Source: Agapetus fuscipes
Taxonomy: Eukaryota > Arthropoda > Insecta > Trichoptera > Glossosomatidae
DNA length: 64,000 nt
Reading direction: 5' to 3'
Assembly (NCBI GenBank): GCA_951799405.1
Contig: OX637362.1
Span: 11,146,493 to 11,210,492, forward strand
The translations under genes and the position numbers were made by a program. The first letter of the stretch is position 1. Every line of letters begins with the position of its first letter. Under the pieces are notes generated by a model, which saw only the letters and a list, made by a program, of their open reading frames with translations, did no database searches and was not told where the DNA came from. Below are positions 42,893 to 53,387 of the stretch, in pieces.

Positions 42893-43168
42893 TCTCAGTC
42901 AAGATGTGTCACGCAAAGAAATCCCACTCTGTGCCAATCGAGTCCGAAGCAACAGAGCGACAACTCATCAAGCCTCAACCGAGGAAGCCGACAAGCTCTC
43001 TCAGCAGATCTGATCTCTATCCCACTGCCAGTGCCAGTTGCCAATCCCCTCAATCTAGACCTCCCATCCAACATCCTCAGCGAATTTTCCCCTGGTCCCT
43101 TGGATCTGCTGGAAGGCGCGCTCAGTTGGCCAGAGTTCGATTTAGGACAGGAGAACCAACTAGCTCAG
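42893..43168 (+). CDS. Xrp1: Xrp1-like exon with activation-like region (two frames open)
   Basis: Acceptor CCCTACAG/TCTCAG and donor CTCAG/GTGAGG, 92 codons in phase 0. The main frame has no methionine here but reads LPVPVANPLNLDLPSN and LDLLEGALSWPEFDL, typical of a transactivation segment. A second frame starting at ATG 42904 is open through the whole exon. Further AGs at 42898 and 42903 are possible acceptors. Confidence 0.75.
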
Positions 43169-46100
43169 GTGAGGAGTCTTGCCAAGCAACCAAACCACAT
43201 TAAAGGCAAATTCTATCTTGAACATATCCTCACTTCATCAGGAAAAAAAATACTGTCATTCATGTTTAAAAATTAAGATTGCAAACTGTTTCTGACAACT
43301 TCCTTACTTATTTAGTTGGTGTCGTTCCCAATTTGTAAGTAAATTTTAATTTTGAAACATGAATTTTGGGCATATTATATTAACCCCCGTATTCACCAAT
43401 AAGTTAATGTTAAAAATTGAAGTTTGAATTTACCTGCCAAATTTATTATTATTATTTTCTCCTGAAGATGGTAGAGTGGTGGGGGTATCTTACCCCTTTC
43501 CTCACCCACCCACTCTTCAGGTATTTAAAGGCGAGCAGGTGGTTGGAGAAATCAGTCCATCTGAGGACCTTCCACCAGGAGGTTCTCTCCATCGACAATA
43601 ATTTTCAGTTATCAAGATAACTTTTAAAATTATTATTTCCAAAATGGACCTTGACCATTTAAATGTAATTTTATGATTTTGTTTTCAATTATCTAGTGAC
43701 TCATTCATTTATCAATTTTTCAAATACCAAATGATAAACTGATAAAAATCATATGTTACATATTTTAATCTTCCATTTCATTCATTGTGTTTTTTTATTA
43801 CAAAAAAAATATGGTGAAATATAATTGTTTTGCTGTACCTATATGAAATAAATTTGGTTTTTACAGAAATATTTTTTTTATATTATTATATATTTTTTGC
43901 GCTATTCATTTTACTCTAATTTTATTCAGTGGGGTGGCATCAATCCCAAGAACCAAGTCAAATTAATTTCAACTTATTCTAAAGGCCCTTCCTGACTTCT
44001 AATCAATTTGGAATTTATTATAGTCATGTCATATATGTATATCTAAAATTGGTTGAAAAATATTATTTATCTTTGATTTATTTTATGACATTCCGCAATA
44101 TGTAACAAACATAATTTTGTATTATAGATATTTAAAAAGCTTTTCAAATAATTTTTAATAATCATATTTTTGCTCATAGTCATATTAAATCAAAGACGGC
44201 AATATAGGATTTGTTCTGAAATTTAACATTTCACGCATTTTTGTCAAAAAATCTAAATTTCCGTAATTGATTCTGTAGGACTCACAAGTTCATTCACATT
44301 TTGAATTATTTGCAATCCTTGCCCGTGTTACCCCCACATAATTTACCTATATGTTTATAATTTTCATTAATGCAAGAAAACTTTCCTTAGATGATTTAAT
44401 AATCAATATAAAATCATGAACTTTTCAACTTGTCTTCATAGAATGGAACAATGTTGGCATCAGATTTAATTTTATCAAAGATATAAAAAGAAAAACAATA
44501 AAAGAATGAAAATTAGTAGCATGTAGTTAAATTTTTGTGATTGTAACACGGCAAATTATTCCGTCATCATCAACCTTGGCATGGCGACCCAAAGTGGACC
44601 TACGCCTCTTTATCAAAGGGCTCTCGAGGTGTGATTCACACAAAAACAGCGCTCACCAAATAAATCATCCTAATATTATTATTATTCATTGGCTACTGTA
44701 GGCATGTCAGACATCCGGTCAAATATGTTCTTCTTTAAGCTGATAAATAACAAAAGGCCATTTACAAAATTCGCAGAGTGCTCTTGAGGTATGATTCACA
44801 CAACACAAGGCTTGCCAAATAAAATATCATTTTAATATTTATTTTTTACTACCTGACCCGATAGACATTGTCATGTCAAAATAGAAATCAATTTGCTTGT
44901 GATTTTTTTGTAAGAAAAAACCATAAGTAAATGAGAAGAACATGATTCAAAAATAATTTTAAGTTATCCAGATTTTCAGCAGTAACTTTGTGAAAGTTAA
45001 TTTTTATAAAATTATTTTTAAAAATGTTAAAATCACTTTGAATTATTTATTTATCTTTGCCCTCCTAGAGAGCATACCTCCTTTCATGGACAAGTGTAAA
45101 TTAAAACATTTTTATTTTTCATTTCTTTTAATTTACACCTGTCGATGGGAGGGGTGGTATTGCCCTCCCAAAACTATTGCAAAGATAAATAAAACAAAAA
45201 AGTTAATTTAAACAAAGTTAATTATTTTATTAAATTTATTTTTCTTTTCCCTAATATAAAAATCTTCCAAGATACTGATGCATTTGTTATGTGATAACCT
45301 GTCCAAGATTACAGACGCCATTTTAAGACAAAAAAATAGCCGAATCGGTTCAGCCATTCTTGAGTGATACGGTTACCAACAAAGGACATTTTATTTTTAT
45401 TATATAGATTTATCTCCCGGCATAAAGTTTGTATTTGTAACTGGTTTGTTTCTCTAGCAGGAGTGGTTTGCCGAGGAGACTTTGAGACAAGCAGGTGTCA
45501 TGGAGGCCACAAGCTCCGAGGACTTCCAGGACCTGGGCGCGTGGTGCCAGCCCGCTGGAGACCTCAACACACCAGTTATGATTGGTGAGGCAACACTCCT
45601 CCTTCCATAAATACTCCGTTAGCAATTAGCATTCTAACGAGGCAAACATTTTTACTTTTAATATCCAAACCGATCCAAAAGATTCCTTGACTCGTAGGTT
45701 TATATGAGGCTGACCACCCATACTGTAAAAAATGGTTTACTTTGCCAATGTCACCCCTGTTTCAGGGAAGGTCAGCAAAAGTTTCAGGGCTTATGTTCAT
45801 TTGAGGTTTGGTTTTAATTTGTAAGTACACATTCAGCATTTTTAAGTGCAAACTTTCACGTGTCTGTTTTTGGGCATGCATTTGATATCAGTTTTGAATG
45901 TTAATATATCTTTGAAACTTAGATTATAGATTATTATAGTTAGTCTTTCACTGTGATATTTTTGAATAAGTAATGTGTCCTATTCAAAATAACTTAGTAG
46001 ATGCATTATCTTTAATTTGAATGTAGCTTTTAAATGTACTTACTTTTTAATTGATTACTTTTTGAGGAACTTAAAAAGTAAAAGCAATCAAGTACCCAGT

Positions 46101-48326
46101 CCAGTTGATAGCTCAGTTGGTGGAATGTTTGCATTCTTTGACAGAGTTAGGGTTCGATCCCTACTGAGGGTGTCATATATGATTTGCCGTTTCAGTGTTG
46201 GGAAACCCCCACTTCAAGGGTTGATATAAGGCCAGCACCCTTGCATGCTAGAATAAATAGGTTCCATATTCCACATGCGACGCTTAGAGGGACAATGTGG
46301 CTAGAAGTTGCACAATATGTGCAGCTTAGTTGTGTAATTGCATGAGGAAGGGAAACTGACAACCATATTCTCAAGCAATACTCCGCTCAAATTCCAGTGG
46401 GATGATAGGTTGTTTAAAATGCAAGCAACAGGAAGATGCTTGAAATGTGATGAAAATGAATGTAATATTTTGTATTTGTTCGCAGATGGACAAAAGGCAT
46501 TTAATTACATTGAAGGAAAACGGCGTAATAAAAAAAGGACAGACGATGAAGTCGCTGGGCTCTGCTGGGAAGACTTTGGTCTCAAGATGCCCAACGAAGA
46601 CTTAGAAATGGAGTCCAACAACACACACACATACAACATGAACAATCCATACTCGCCAAACGTAATGCAGGGAGACAACCAGGCCTACAGTATGCACCTG
46701 GGCAGCTCGGAGGACTCCATCACTCTCGGAGAATACATCGTGGACCCAAACAACTATCTAGTGAAGTGCGAAGACACAGAAATGAGCAATTCTAGTTTTC
46801 CCATCAAATCTATCAACAACGATGTGATGCTATCGTCTGGAAATATACACGTGTGTGAGCCGGTGCAAACTACTCAAAGTAAGGGAAGCAAACCCACAAT
46901 GCCCGCGGGGAACATCAACTACGATCTCACCCTGTCCTCGGACAACATAAGAAAGAACAATGACATGATAATCAGCCAGATTATCTTTGAAGGTGCACAA
47001 AGTAACGTGAATAATAACTTTATAATAAAACCTGCTGCTGTGAGCAATGTAAGTGCGGGAAAGAAGGATCTGAAGTTGGACGTGAAGACTGGTGGATTCT
47101 GTGGTCTTCCTGACTTGATGGTGACCACTCCTGATGTGCTGAGGACGGTGGAGCTCCTGGAGAATGAGCACAAGTATGACATGTTCCGCTCCGACACATA
47201 TGTAAGTAAATCAACTCTGTTATGTCCAACTTATTTTATTAGTTTTTTTTTATGATGATTTCATGCCAATTTTGTTGTCATTGCAGACACGATTAAATAA
47301 ACCTGTACACTGTAATATGAGGACAGGAAACCAGTCATTTATGATATCCAGTCACATCATTTATTTTTTTTGTTTATTTTTTTCTAAATTTAATAATCAG
47401 GCTTAAAAATAAATCAGTTATCTTCTGCATAAACAAAAATTTTAATCAAAACTAATTGTTCAGATGCAAATTCCTTTAGTATTTCCGTAAGTTTTTGTTT
47501 TATACATATCTAGTATCTAAGTTGCAAGGATATACAAACATTTCAGATTCATACCTTATGCAGTCCCACAAGTAAAAGCATCACATACTGCATGTGTGCA
47601 TGTAAAAGAAAATGAATCTCAAGATAGCACACAATGCAACTCTTTCGCCTTCGCCTGAAACAGGGATGGCATTGGAGCGAACCATTTTTGTAAATATGAG
47701 TCAGCCTCATACTGAATTTTTGAATTTCAAATTCTGCCTTTTTTATTTTTTGATTGTTGAGAACAGGTGCTGAGTTGATTTTTTAATTCCAGAATCATCT
47801 TGTCACTCCGTCCGTTGTCAGCATTGAAGAAAAGTCTCCCGTTCAGTCAACCAGCCGTCCACCAAGTCGCTATCTGACACCGCCCGACACTCCAAAAAGT
47901 GTCGCAACCAAACGATCAAGACATGACAGTGAAGACTCAGATGAATCCTACGTCCCGTCGCCAAGCTACAGAAGCAAGCCTAAGCGCTCCAAGAAAGCCC
48001 GCCACGACGAGATGATGGAGCTTCTCAACACTCCCGTCAGAAGAGGACGACCTCCTAAACACCGGGACAGCATTTCCAGTACGTCAACGGCCATAGATGA
48101 CAATGCTTCCATCGAAGATATCTACAGGGTGAGGCGAGACAAGAACAACGAAGCTTCCAAGCGATCTCGGTACAATAAGAAGAAGAAAGACCAGGATATG
48201 GTGTCGGCAGCGGATAACTTGGAAGCCAAGAATGAAAAGCTGAAGGTCCTCATCGAGAAGCTGACTAAACAGACACAAGTACTGAGGGAAGGACTGTTTA
48301 GACTTCACACCTCGGGAAAAACATAA
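42893..48326 (+). CDS. Xrp1: Xrp1-like AT-hook/bZIP transcription factor
   Basis: A nuclear DNA-binding protein. In Drosophila, Xrp1 is a C/EBP-type stress factor in cell competition and the unfolded-protein response. Exons 42893-43168, 45461-45584, 46486-47201 and 47793-48326 join in one frame (550 codons including TAA). Visible features: an acidic/hydrophobic activation-like region (LDLLEGALSWPEFDL), a central Asn/Ser-rich part, a Jun-like TTPDVLRTVELLENE, a Ser/Pro/basic linker, an AT-hook core RGRPPK, then a basic region RRDKNNEASKRSR and a zipper with Met/Leu heptads (M, L, L, L, L, L) up to the C-terminus. AT-hook followed by C/EBP-like bZIP is the Xrp1 arrangement. No in-frame ATG precedes exon 42893 in the spliced leader I can see. 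The first spliced in-frame ATG is 45500 (444 residues), or a long form begins in an exon I cannot place. Identity rests on architecture, so another C/EBP-like bZIP remains possible. Confidence 0.75.
43169..44604. other. Xrp1 intron, no feature identified
   Basis: AT-rich intron sequence without recognised repeats up to the S1 tail at 44605. Confidence 0.4.
44605..44690 (+). repeat. S1a SINE tail
   Basis: CTCTCGAGGTGTGATTCACA and AACAGCGCTCACCAAATAAA; a shorter related tail follows at 44776-44840. Confidence 0.55.
45461..45584 (+). CDS. Xrp1: Xrp1-like exon with first in-frame AUG
   Basis: Acceptor CTAGCAG/GAGTGG, donor GATTG/GTGAGG. It encodes EWFAEETLRQAGV, then MEATSSEDFQDLGAWC. The ATG at 45500 has G at -3 and G at +4. 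It is the first main-frame AUG in the leader I can assemble. Confidence 0.85.
45686..45938 (+). repeat. R1 repeat in Xrp1 intron
   Basis: TTCCTTGACTCGTAGG start and TTGAAACTTAGATTATAG end; same subfamily as 12663-12885. Confidence 0.7.
46103..46336 (+). repeat. S2 SINE in Xrp1 intron
   Basis: GTTGATAGCTCAGTTGGTGG and GGGTTCGATCCCTACTGAGG form a good tRNA-like promoter pair; the body ends ATATGTGCAGCTTAGTTGTG. It ends about 150 bp before exon 46486. Confidence 0.75.
46486..47201 (+). CDS. Xrp1: Xrp1-like central exon
   Basis: Acceptor TTCGCAG/ATGGAC, donor ACATAT/GTAAGT. It encodes 238 residues including the basic patch EGKRRNKKR, a long Asn/Ser-rich region, and the conserved-looking GLPDLMVTTPDVLRTVELLE near its end. 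Confidence 0.88.
47515..47725 (-). repeat. R1 repeat, strongly diverged
   Basis: ATCTAAGTTGCAAGGATATA start and GAGTCAGCCTCATACTGA end recall R1; the core is eroded. Located between the last two Xrp1-like exons. Confidence 0.55.
47793..48326 (+). CDS. Xrp1: Xrp1-like terminal exon: AT-hook and bZIP
   Basis: Acceptor TAATTCCAG/AATCAT; stop TAA at 48324-48326. It encodes SRYLTPPDTPKS, a Ser/Lys linker, AT-hook RRGRPPKHR (exon residues 83-91), basic region (111-132) and a zipper with heptad positions M136, L143, L150, L157, L164 and L171. Confidence 0.92.
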   Translation, partial: NHLVTPSVVSIEEKSPVQSTSRPPSRYLTPPDTPKSVATKRSRHDSEDSDESYVPSPSYRSKPKRSKKARHDEMMELLNTPVRRGRPPKHRDSISSTSTAIDDNASIEDIYRVRRDKNNEASKRSRYNKKKKDQDMVSAADNLEAKNEKLKVLIEKLTKQTQVLREGLFRLHTSGKT

Positions 48327-49230
48327 AATTAAATTGCATTTGTACTTTGTTTTTCATCAAATAAGGGGTCAACAATTAAGTATCGGGAATGAGTTCTATC
48401 AGTTGATACATAACATGTTTTGGCTTTGACATGTTGTGTTGTGTATGATTAATATGATGGCTTAATGTCGTGTTATTTGTCACTGGCACAGGAGTGTAGA
48501 TCGTAATGAACATTGTTGAAAACAGAACTACCAGCGCCATCTTGTAAAATGTCACTTTTGACAGTTGATCGTAAAGTTAGCTGTGTTTTGCCCGTGGTTA
48601 TTTTATTGATGAAGGGCGACTGTGTTAAATCAATTCAAAAGGATTATCATAATTCAGTTGGTAGTCCTGAAAGTCGCAACGGCGCCCTTGCTCACCTGTC
48701 GCCTACGTTCATTACGAACTGTAAACAACTGTACGTAAGTGTTGAAGGAGATAGTGCATGTTTATATTGAATACAGCAGTGTAAGAATATGTATAACATA
48801 AGAGATTGAAAAAAACATTTAATTATACAAAAATATGTAAAACTAAATGTATTAGAAAATATGAAGTATTGCTAAGCGCCTGATTGGATAGTTTGATGTC
48901 AATAAACAGATAAGTGAGGAGTTTACTGCAAGTAGAAATGAATAACTATATAGGTACAATGTTTAATTAAGATCATGGTTTTGGTATTTTTCTTTTATAC
49001 ATTTTAAATATAACATTATTTACTTTACTTCAATAATCTAGAATATTTTAATGAACTCATGATTAAGTACTACCTATTTGAAATCTTGAAACTGTGTTAG
49101 TTGATCAAACTATTATTGAGAACTAAACAAACAAAAAAAACCTGTAAAACCTCTTGTAGCTGTAAGGGTTTTTTATTATTATTTTTAAAATGACTGGATT
49201 GTGTCTCGAAATGTGAAAAGAAATCTGAAG

Positions 49231-49236
49231 AATAAA
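49231..49236 (+). promoter_or_regulatory. Xrp1: Polyadenylation signal of Xrp1-like gene
   Basis: AATAAA about 905 nt after the stop codon. Between stop and signal (48327-49230) there is AT-rich sequence free of recognised repeats, consistent with a 3' UTR. A SINE begins about 55 nt downstream. Confidence 0.6.
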
Positions 49237-49291
49237 GTTATTTTAAAAATAAGTGGACTTTCACATTTTATTAACAATTAAGGTTAATTCA

Positions 49292-49590
49292 TTTTGTGGT
49301 CCAGTGGCAACACTTCGGACTCATAAATTGAAGGTTATGGATTTGGATCCCAGCAGAGCCCAAAAAATATACCATTTATATTTCCAAATGTGCTCTTCGC
49401 TGGGTTGAAAAAAATCATAAAAACCTTTACCAAAGACCGTTCACAAAAAAGGTCTATCCAGCTATGCAGCAACTGGGTCTTGCTTGAGGACTGGCGCTTT
49501 GTAGCGACGACCAAGCTCGTACACCTCTGCGGCACTACAAACAAGTGTCATAGACCCCTAGAGTCTCTAGAATCTAGGGAGTCTTCAAGA
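49292..49590 (+). repeat. S1b SINE downstream of Xrp1
   Basis: TTTGTGGTCCAGTGGCAACA head, S1 body, CTCTGCGGCACTACAAACAA and AATCTAGGGAGTCTTC end. It lies just past the Xrp1-like poly(A) signal. Confidence 0.7.
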
Positions 49591-50819
49591 AGTCACATAT
49601 AAGAGGAAAGTGAAACTCAGAGGGCACGCTAAATAATACATAGCACCTTCCTTGCAGTAAGAATCTAGAGGTCACCGAGAGCTTCATACTTTCATGATCA
49701 TGGACGCTACCTCCTGTTTACGGCTCTGCATGGCGACCAGCACAGACAATTATTAGCAAAATTAAAGTCACTAGACAAAGTTGAATGACTCCATCCTGGG
49801 ACCACTGACGGCAGCTAGTCTAAGGGTACGTATGTACTACACAGACATGCTGCAAGCTGCGGTTACTCTTGCGGTGTGCCGCAACTGCAGCTTGCAGTTG
49901 ATAAACCATTGTGAGCTGCGGTTTGCTTATTTCCAAGATGGACATCGGAGAAATCGTATATATTTACGTGCGATATGTTAAGACGAAGGAACAGAAATAG
50001 AAGCATCCTTATTTGCAAACAGGAGATGAGAGCAAGCATTTTAATATATTGTTAGTGCTAAATCAGGTCCAATATGTTGGCTTTCTCTTCCCAAACTTTG
50101 TAATGAAGATTTTAAAGTATTCCTCAGACCTCCTGTTCCAAAATTACTGCCCTGCCTTGACTGTGCCGTTATCGCTTGGAGTCTACTGATGTAAGAAGAT
50201 AACCATCGCATCAGGTTGAAAAATATAAAAATAATAACGCAAGTTGAAAAAACACTTGTCATGAAATGAAAATTTGGTTTTTAATTCTGTCAAGGCTTAC
50301 ATATTTGAAAACTAATTTTAATCAATGGTTGAGGCTGACGCGAAAGTCCTGGGAGTAAGGGGACTATGGAGAGGTGGCACAAGACAGAGAGTCCTGAAAG
50401 ATTTAGGTGCGGGAGGCCCTGAGCCTTCAAGTCTTGTGAGCCAAATTAAGTTAAAAGTTAATTAAAAGAATGCTTGCGCCTGGTCTCACATACTCAAAAG
50501 TTTCGAAACAAATTTAGAACATGAAAAGAACACTTTTTTATTCTTCAATACTTTTTACAGTAGAATAAAAGTGTTTTTTTAATATTCTAAATTTGTTTAA
50601 AATTGAGTTCTACAAAGTTTCCGCTGAAACATTTCATAAATCAACAATTTCTCTTAGTCGGGTAAGGGGATGCCAAGTTAGTGGCACATTTTCTGAGGAA
50701 GCTGGAACTGAAATTTGGGCAAATAGGAGATCAATCCTCATCTGTACTTCTAGTAGAAAACATATCATGAAGCCCCCACCATCGCGTAAATAGCAAAATG
50801 TATGGAGGATACAGCAGCG

Positions 50820-51101
50820 CCTCTGGTGAGTTTAGCTTTTATTCATTTCTTGTTTGCGGGATGGTTGAGTATTCATGTAATGTTATGTACATAAGGCACT
50901 GTTTACTTGTTTACCTCTGGTGAGTTTAGCTTTTATTCATTTCTTGTTTGCGGGATGGTTGAGTATTCATGTAATGTTATGTACATAAGGCACTGTTTAC
51001 TTGTTTACCTCTGGTGAGTTTAGCTTTTATTCATTTCTTGTTTGCGGGATGGTTGAGTATTCATGTAATGTTATGTACATAAGGCACTGTTTACTTGTTT
51101 T
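50820..51101 (+). repeat. Perfect triplicate of a 94-bp unit
   Basis: Units start at 50820, 50914 and 51008 (CCTCTGGTGAGTTTAGCTTT) and are identical by eye. Recent expansion or assembly artefact. Confidence 0.85.
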
Positions 51102-53327
51102 TTGTAAAATAACTTGCCTATATCAATTACATTCTTGCACAGCCAATACACATCTGAATTAAGATTTTTGTATGACTTATATTCTCATCAAACCTGCAGA
51201 ATCCATCTAGCTTCATCGTCTAAAGAAATAGCGCCAGAGCGTTGAAGCAACAATATGTTCAATAAGAAAATAAAAGACAAAAGAATTATAGAATAATATC
51301 CATTTATTCATTTTAAATCCATACAATTTAAAAACTAAAAAAAATATATATATCTCCACCAAGTAAGATGTTGGTAGGAAATGATTTACCACATTGGTTA
51401 ACATAATTTGATTATAAATTTGAAAACAGAATTTCAAATAGAAAATAATGATATCATATGAGCTAGTCCTTACTGAAGTAAATGTACAGGCGCCTCCTCC
51501 CTTACACAACAAAATAAACATTTAAAATTATCATAAATACAACAAAGGGAGGCTGCTACAATAAGTTCTTAAAAATAATATTGTTCCCATTGGAATGGCG
51601 ACATCCCAATGTTTCATTGTTTTTATTGCAAATTTAGGAATCATTTTCAAAATAAAAAAATGAAAAATACAGATATTTGATGAGCTGCTCCTGGAGAACT
51701 TATGCCATTATCATAATCAACTTCCTCAGGAGATAACACTTGTAACGCGAGCAAGGATTAAACAAGTAACGCAAAATGTTATTTTTAAATCAAGTTAATT
51801 CTTGCTCAACGTACAATGAGGGTGTATCCTGAAGGAGTTGGGTTTGATACCAACAAAATGAAAATAACATCTTGTCATATATCTGTATTTATAATCTATT
51901 TTATTTTATAAGCATGTCAAAGGACTTTAATTTGTATTCTATGAAATTTCAGAATTACCAAGATGACGTAGGTTTGTTTCAATAGCTGACGGGCGAATCT
52001 ATAAATAATAATATAAACAAACAGAAATATTACAAAATAATAAGCATTCTAATAAAAAATGACCATCTTTTCACACATATTTGTATAAAAGTGCAAAAAT
52101 TTCTTCACACTATCCACCGATAATGTACAATTATTCACAATACCATTGATAACAGTCCTAATGATATCATTCTTGATTAAATATTCATAAAATTTAATAT
52201 CTAAAGCTTTTACTTTGCTTCAAATGACAAAATTATATACTCGGGGAATATTGAAATTATGTAACAATTTACACACAAAATTTTAAAGATAAATTACGTA
52301 AAAGAAACAATATTTCATTCTAGGCGTTACAAGTCATATTCAATACCCCAACTATAAAACTTTGTTTATAGTCAACCAAAAGGTTTACCAAAAATTGTAC
52401 AGAGACTAAAAACAGTCCCTGTTGTTCACACACAGCAAATCTATGGCTCAACCATCACCCGGCGTGAATTTTCCATAAAAAAAAAAGATCCATGGATCAG
52501 TTATGGATTAAATGTGGTGTGAATAACCCTGTAAGTAATTTGTGAGTTTTTATTTCATATATTTTTGGTTGAGTTTGAACATAAGTTGAATACTTGGGAT
52601 ATTGTTTTGATTATATAATATGGCTCCTTGAAGGAAGTCTCCACACTCTAATCATATTTCATTAGTAAATAATTTAAATATAATAAATGAGCAAATACAT
52701 GAATTGCCATAAATCATTTATATCAAGAACATTTTGAGTACGGAATGTTTAGCCGAGTAAATACGCCTCCAATAAAACTAAAGAATATCTTTTATACAGA
52801 AATTGATTTCCTACCTGCATCAACAGATACACACTATTTTTACGATGGCATATAGCAGAGGTATTATTCAAATTTTAATGGCATGCATACATTTCAAATC
52901 TCTAAGCATGCCAGCCGTACTCAAAGGGCTAAAAAACCGAACTGTATATGTATAAAAAAAACACATTTATTAATGACTCTCATCATACGAAATAAATAAA
53001 CAGTTAATAGATAAGCGAAACTTGTTGAAAATTGTAAAAATGCTAGTTTAGTTGTTAAGGGCCCCAGTCCTCGGGTTCAGGGGGGCAGATCCTGAGAACT
53101 GGGGCCTCGCCGCTTCGCCGCACACTCCCACAACGACACAACAGCTCACATCCATCCCGCCTTCATCACCTCTGGTTATCACTTCTTCCTCCACAATGTT
53201 TTATTTGATTTGTCACTATAATTGATCAAGTCTAGAAGTCAGTCTCTGCTGTGTGGGTTGAGATGCCACTAATGTTATATATTTAGTTTACACTCGCGCG
53301 CACTTGCACTCTCTCACACGGGACAGT
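51102..53327. other. AT-rich region downstream of eIF4B
   Basis: Repeat-free and ORF-free; part may be eIF4B 3' UTR (minus). Several AATAAA on the minus strand, nearest the stop at about 53206. Confidence 0.4.
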
Positions 53328-53387
53328 CTATTCCGAAGTATTGCCGTCGGCTTCCAGGTAACTGAACTTGTTGGGCGCCACCTTGAT
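53328..53387 (-). CDS. eIF4B: eIF4B terminal exon
   Basis: Acceptor TTTACAG/ATCAAG. It encodes [19 protein letters not shown] and stops at TAG 53330-53328. An AATAAA on the minus strand near 53206 could end the mRNA about 120 nt downstream; others occur further left. Confidence 0.85.
   Translation of the reverse strand: MKVAPNKFSYLEADGNTSE

Larger units (their letters stand above)
42904..46486 (+). other. Overlapping upstream ORF in Xrp1-like mRNA (129 codons, spliced)
   Basis: An ATG at 42904, with A at -3, opens a frame different from the bZIP frame. Spliced through 42904-43168 and 45461-45584 it stays open for 129 codons, and its TGA is created across the junction with 46486. It begins MCHAKKSHSVPIESEATE and is basic and Pro/Arg-rich. 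It spans the main-frame ATG at 45500, so ribosomes that translate it would bypass that start, as in ATF4 mRNAs. The reading frame is seen directly; translation and function are inferred. Confidence 0.55.

Noticed and set aside
45364..45588. Minus- and plus-strand ORFs over exon 45461-45584 as separate genes
   Set aside because: The plus ORF is the overlapping upstream frame before splicing; the minus one is its shadow.
48513..48770. 85-codon ORF downstream of the bZIP exon
   Set aside because: Lies in the probable 3' UTR, no splice signals or recognisable product.
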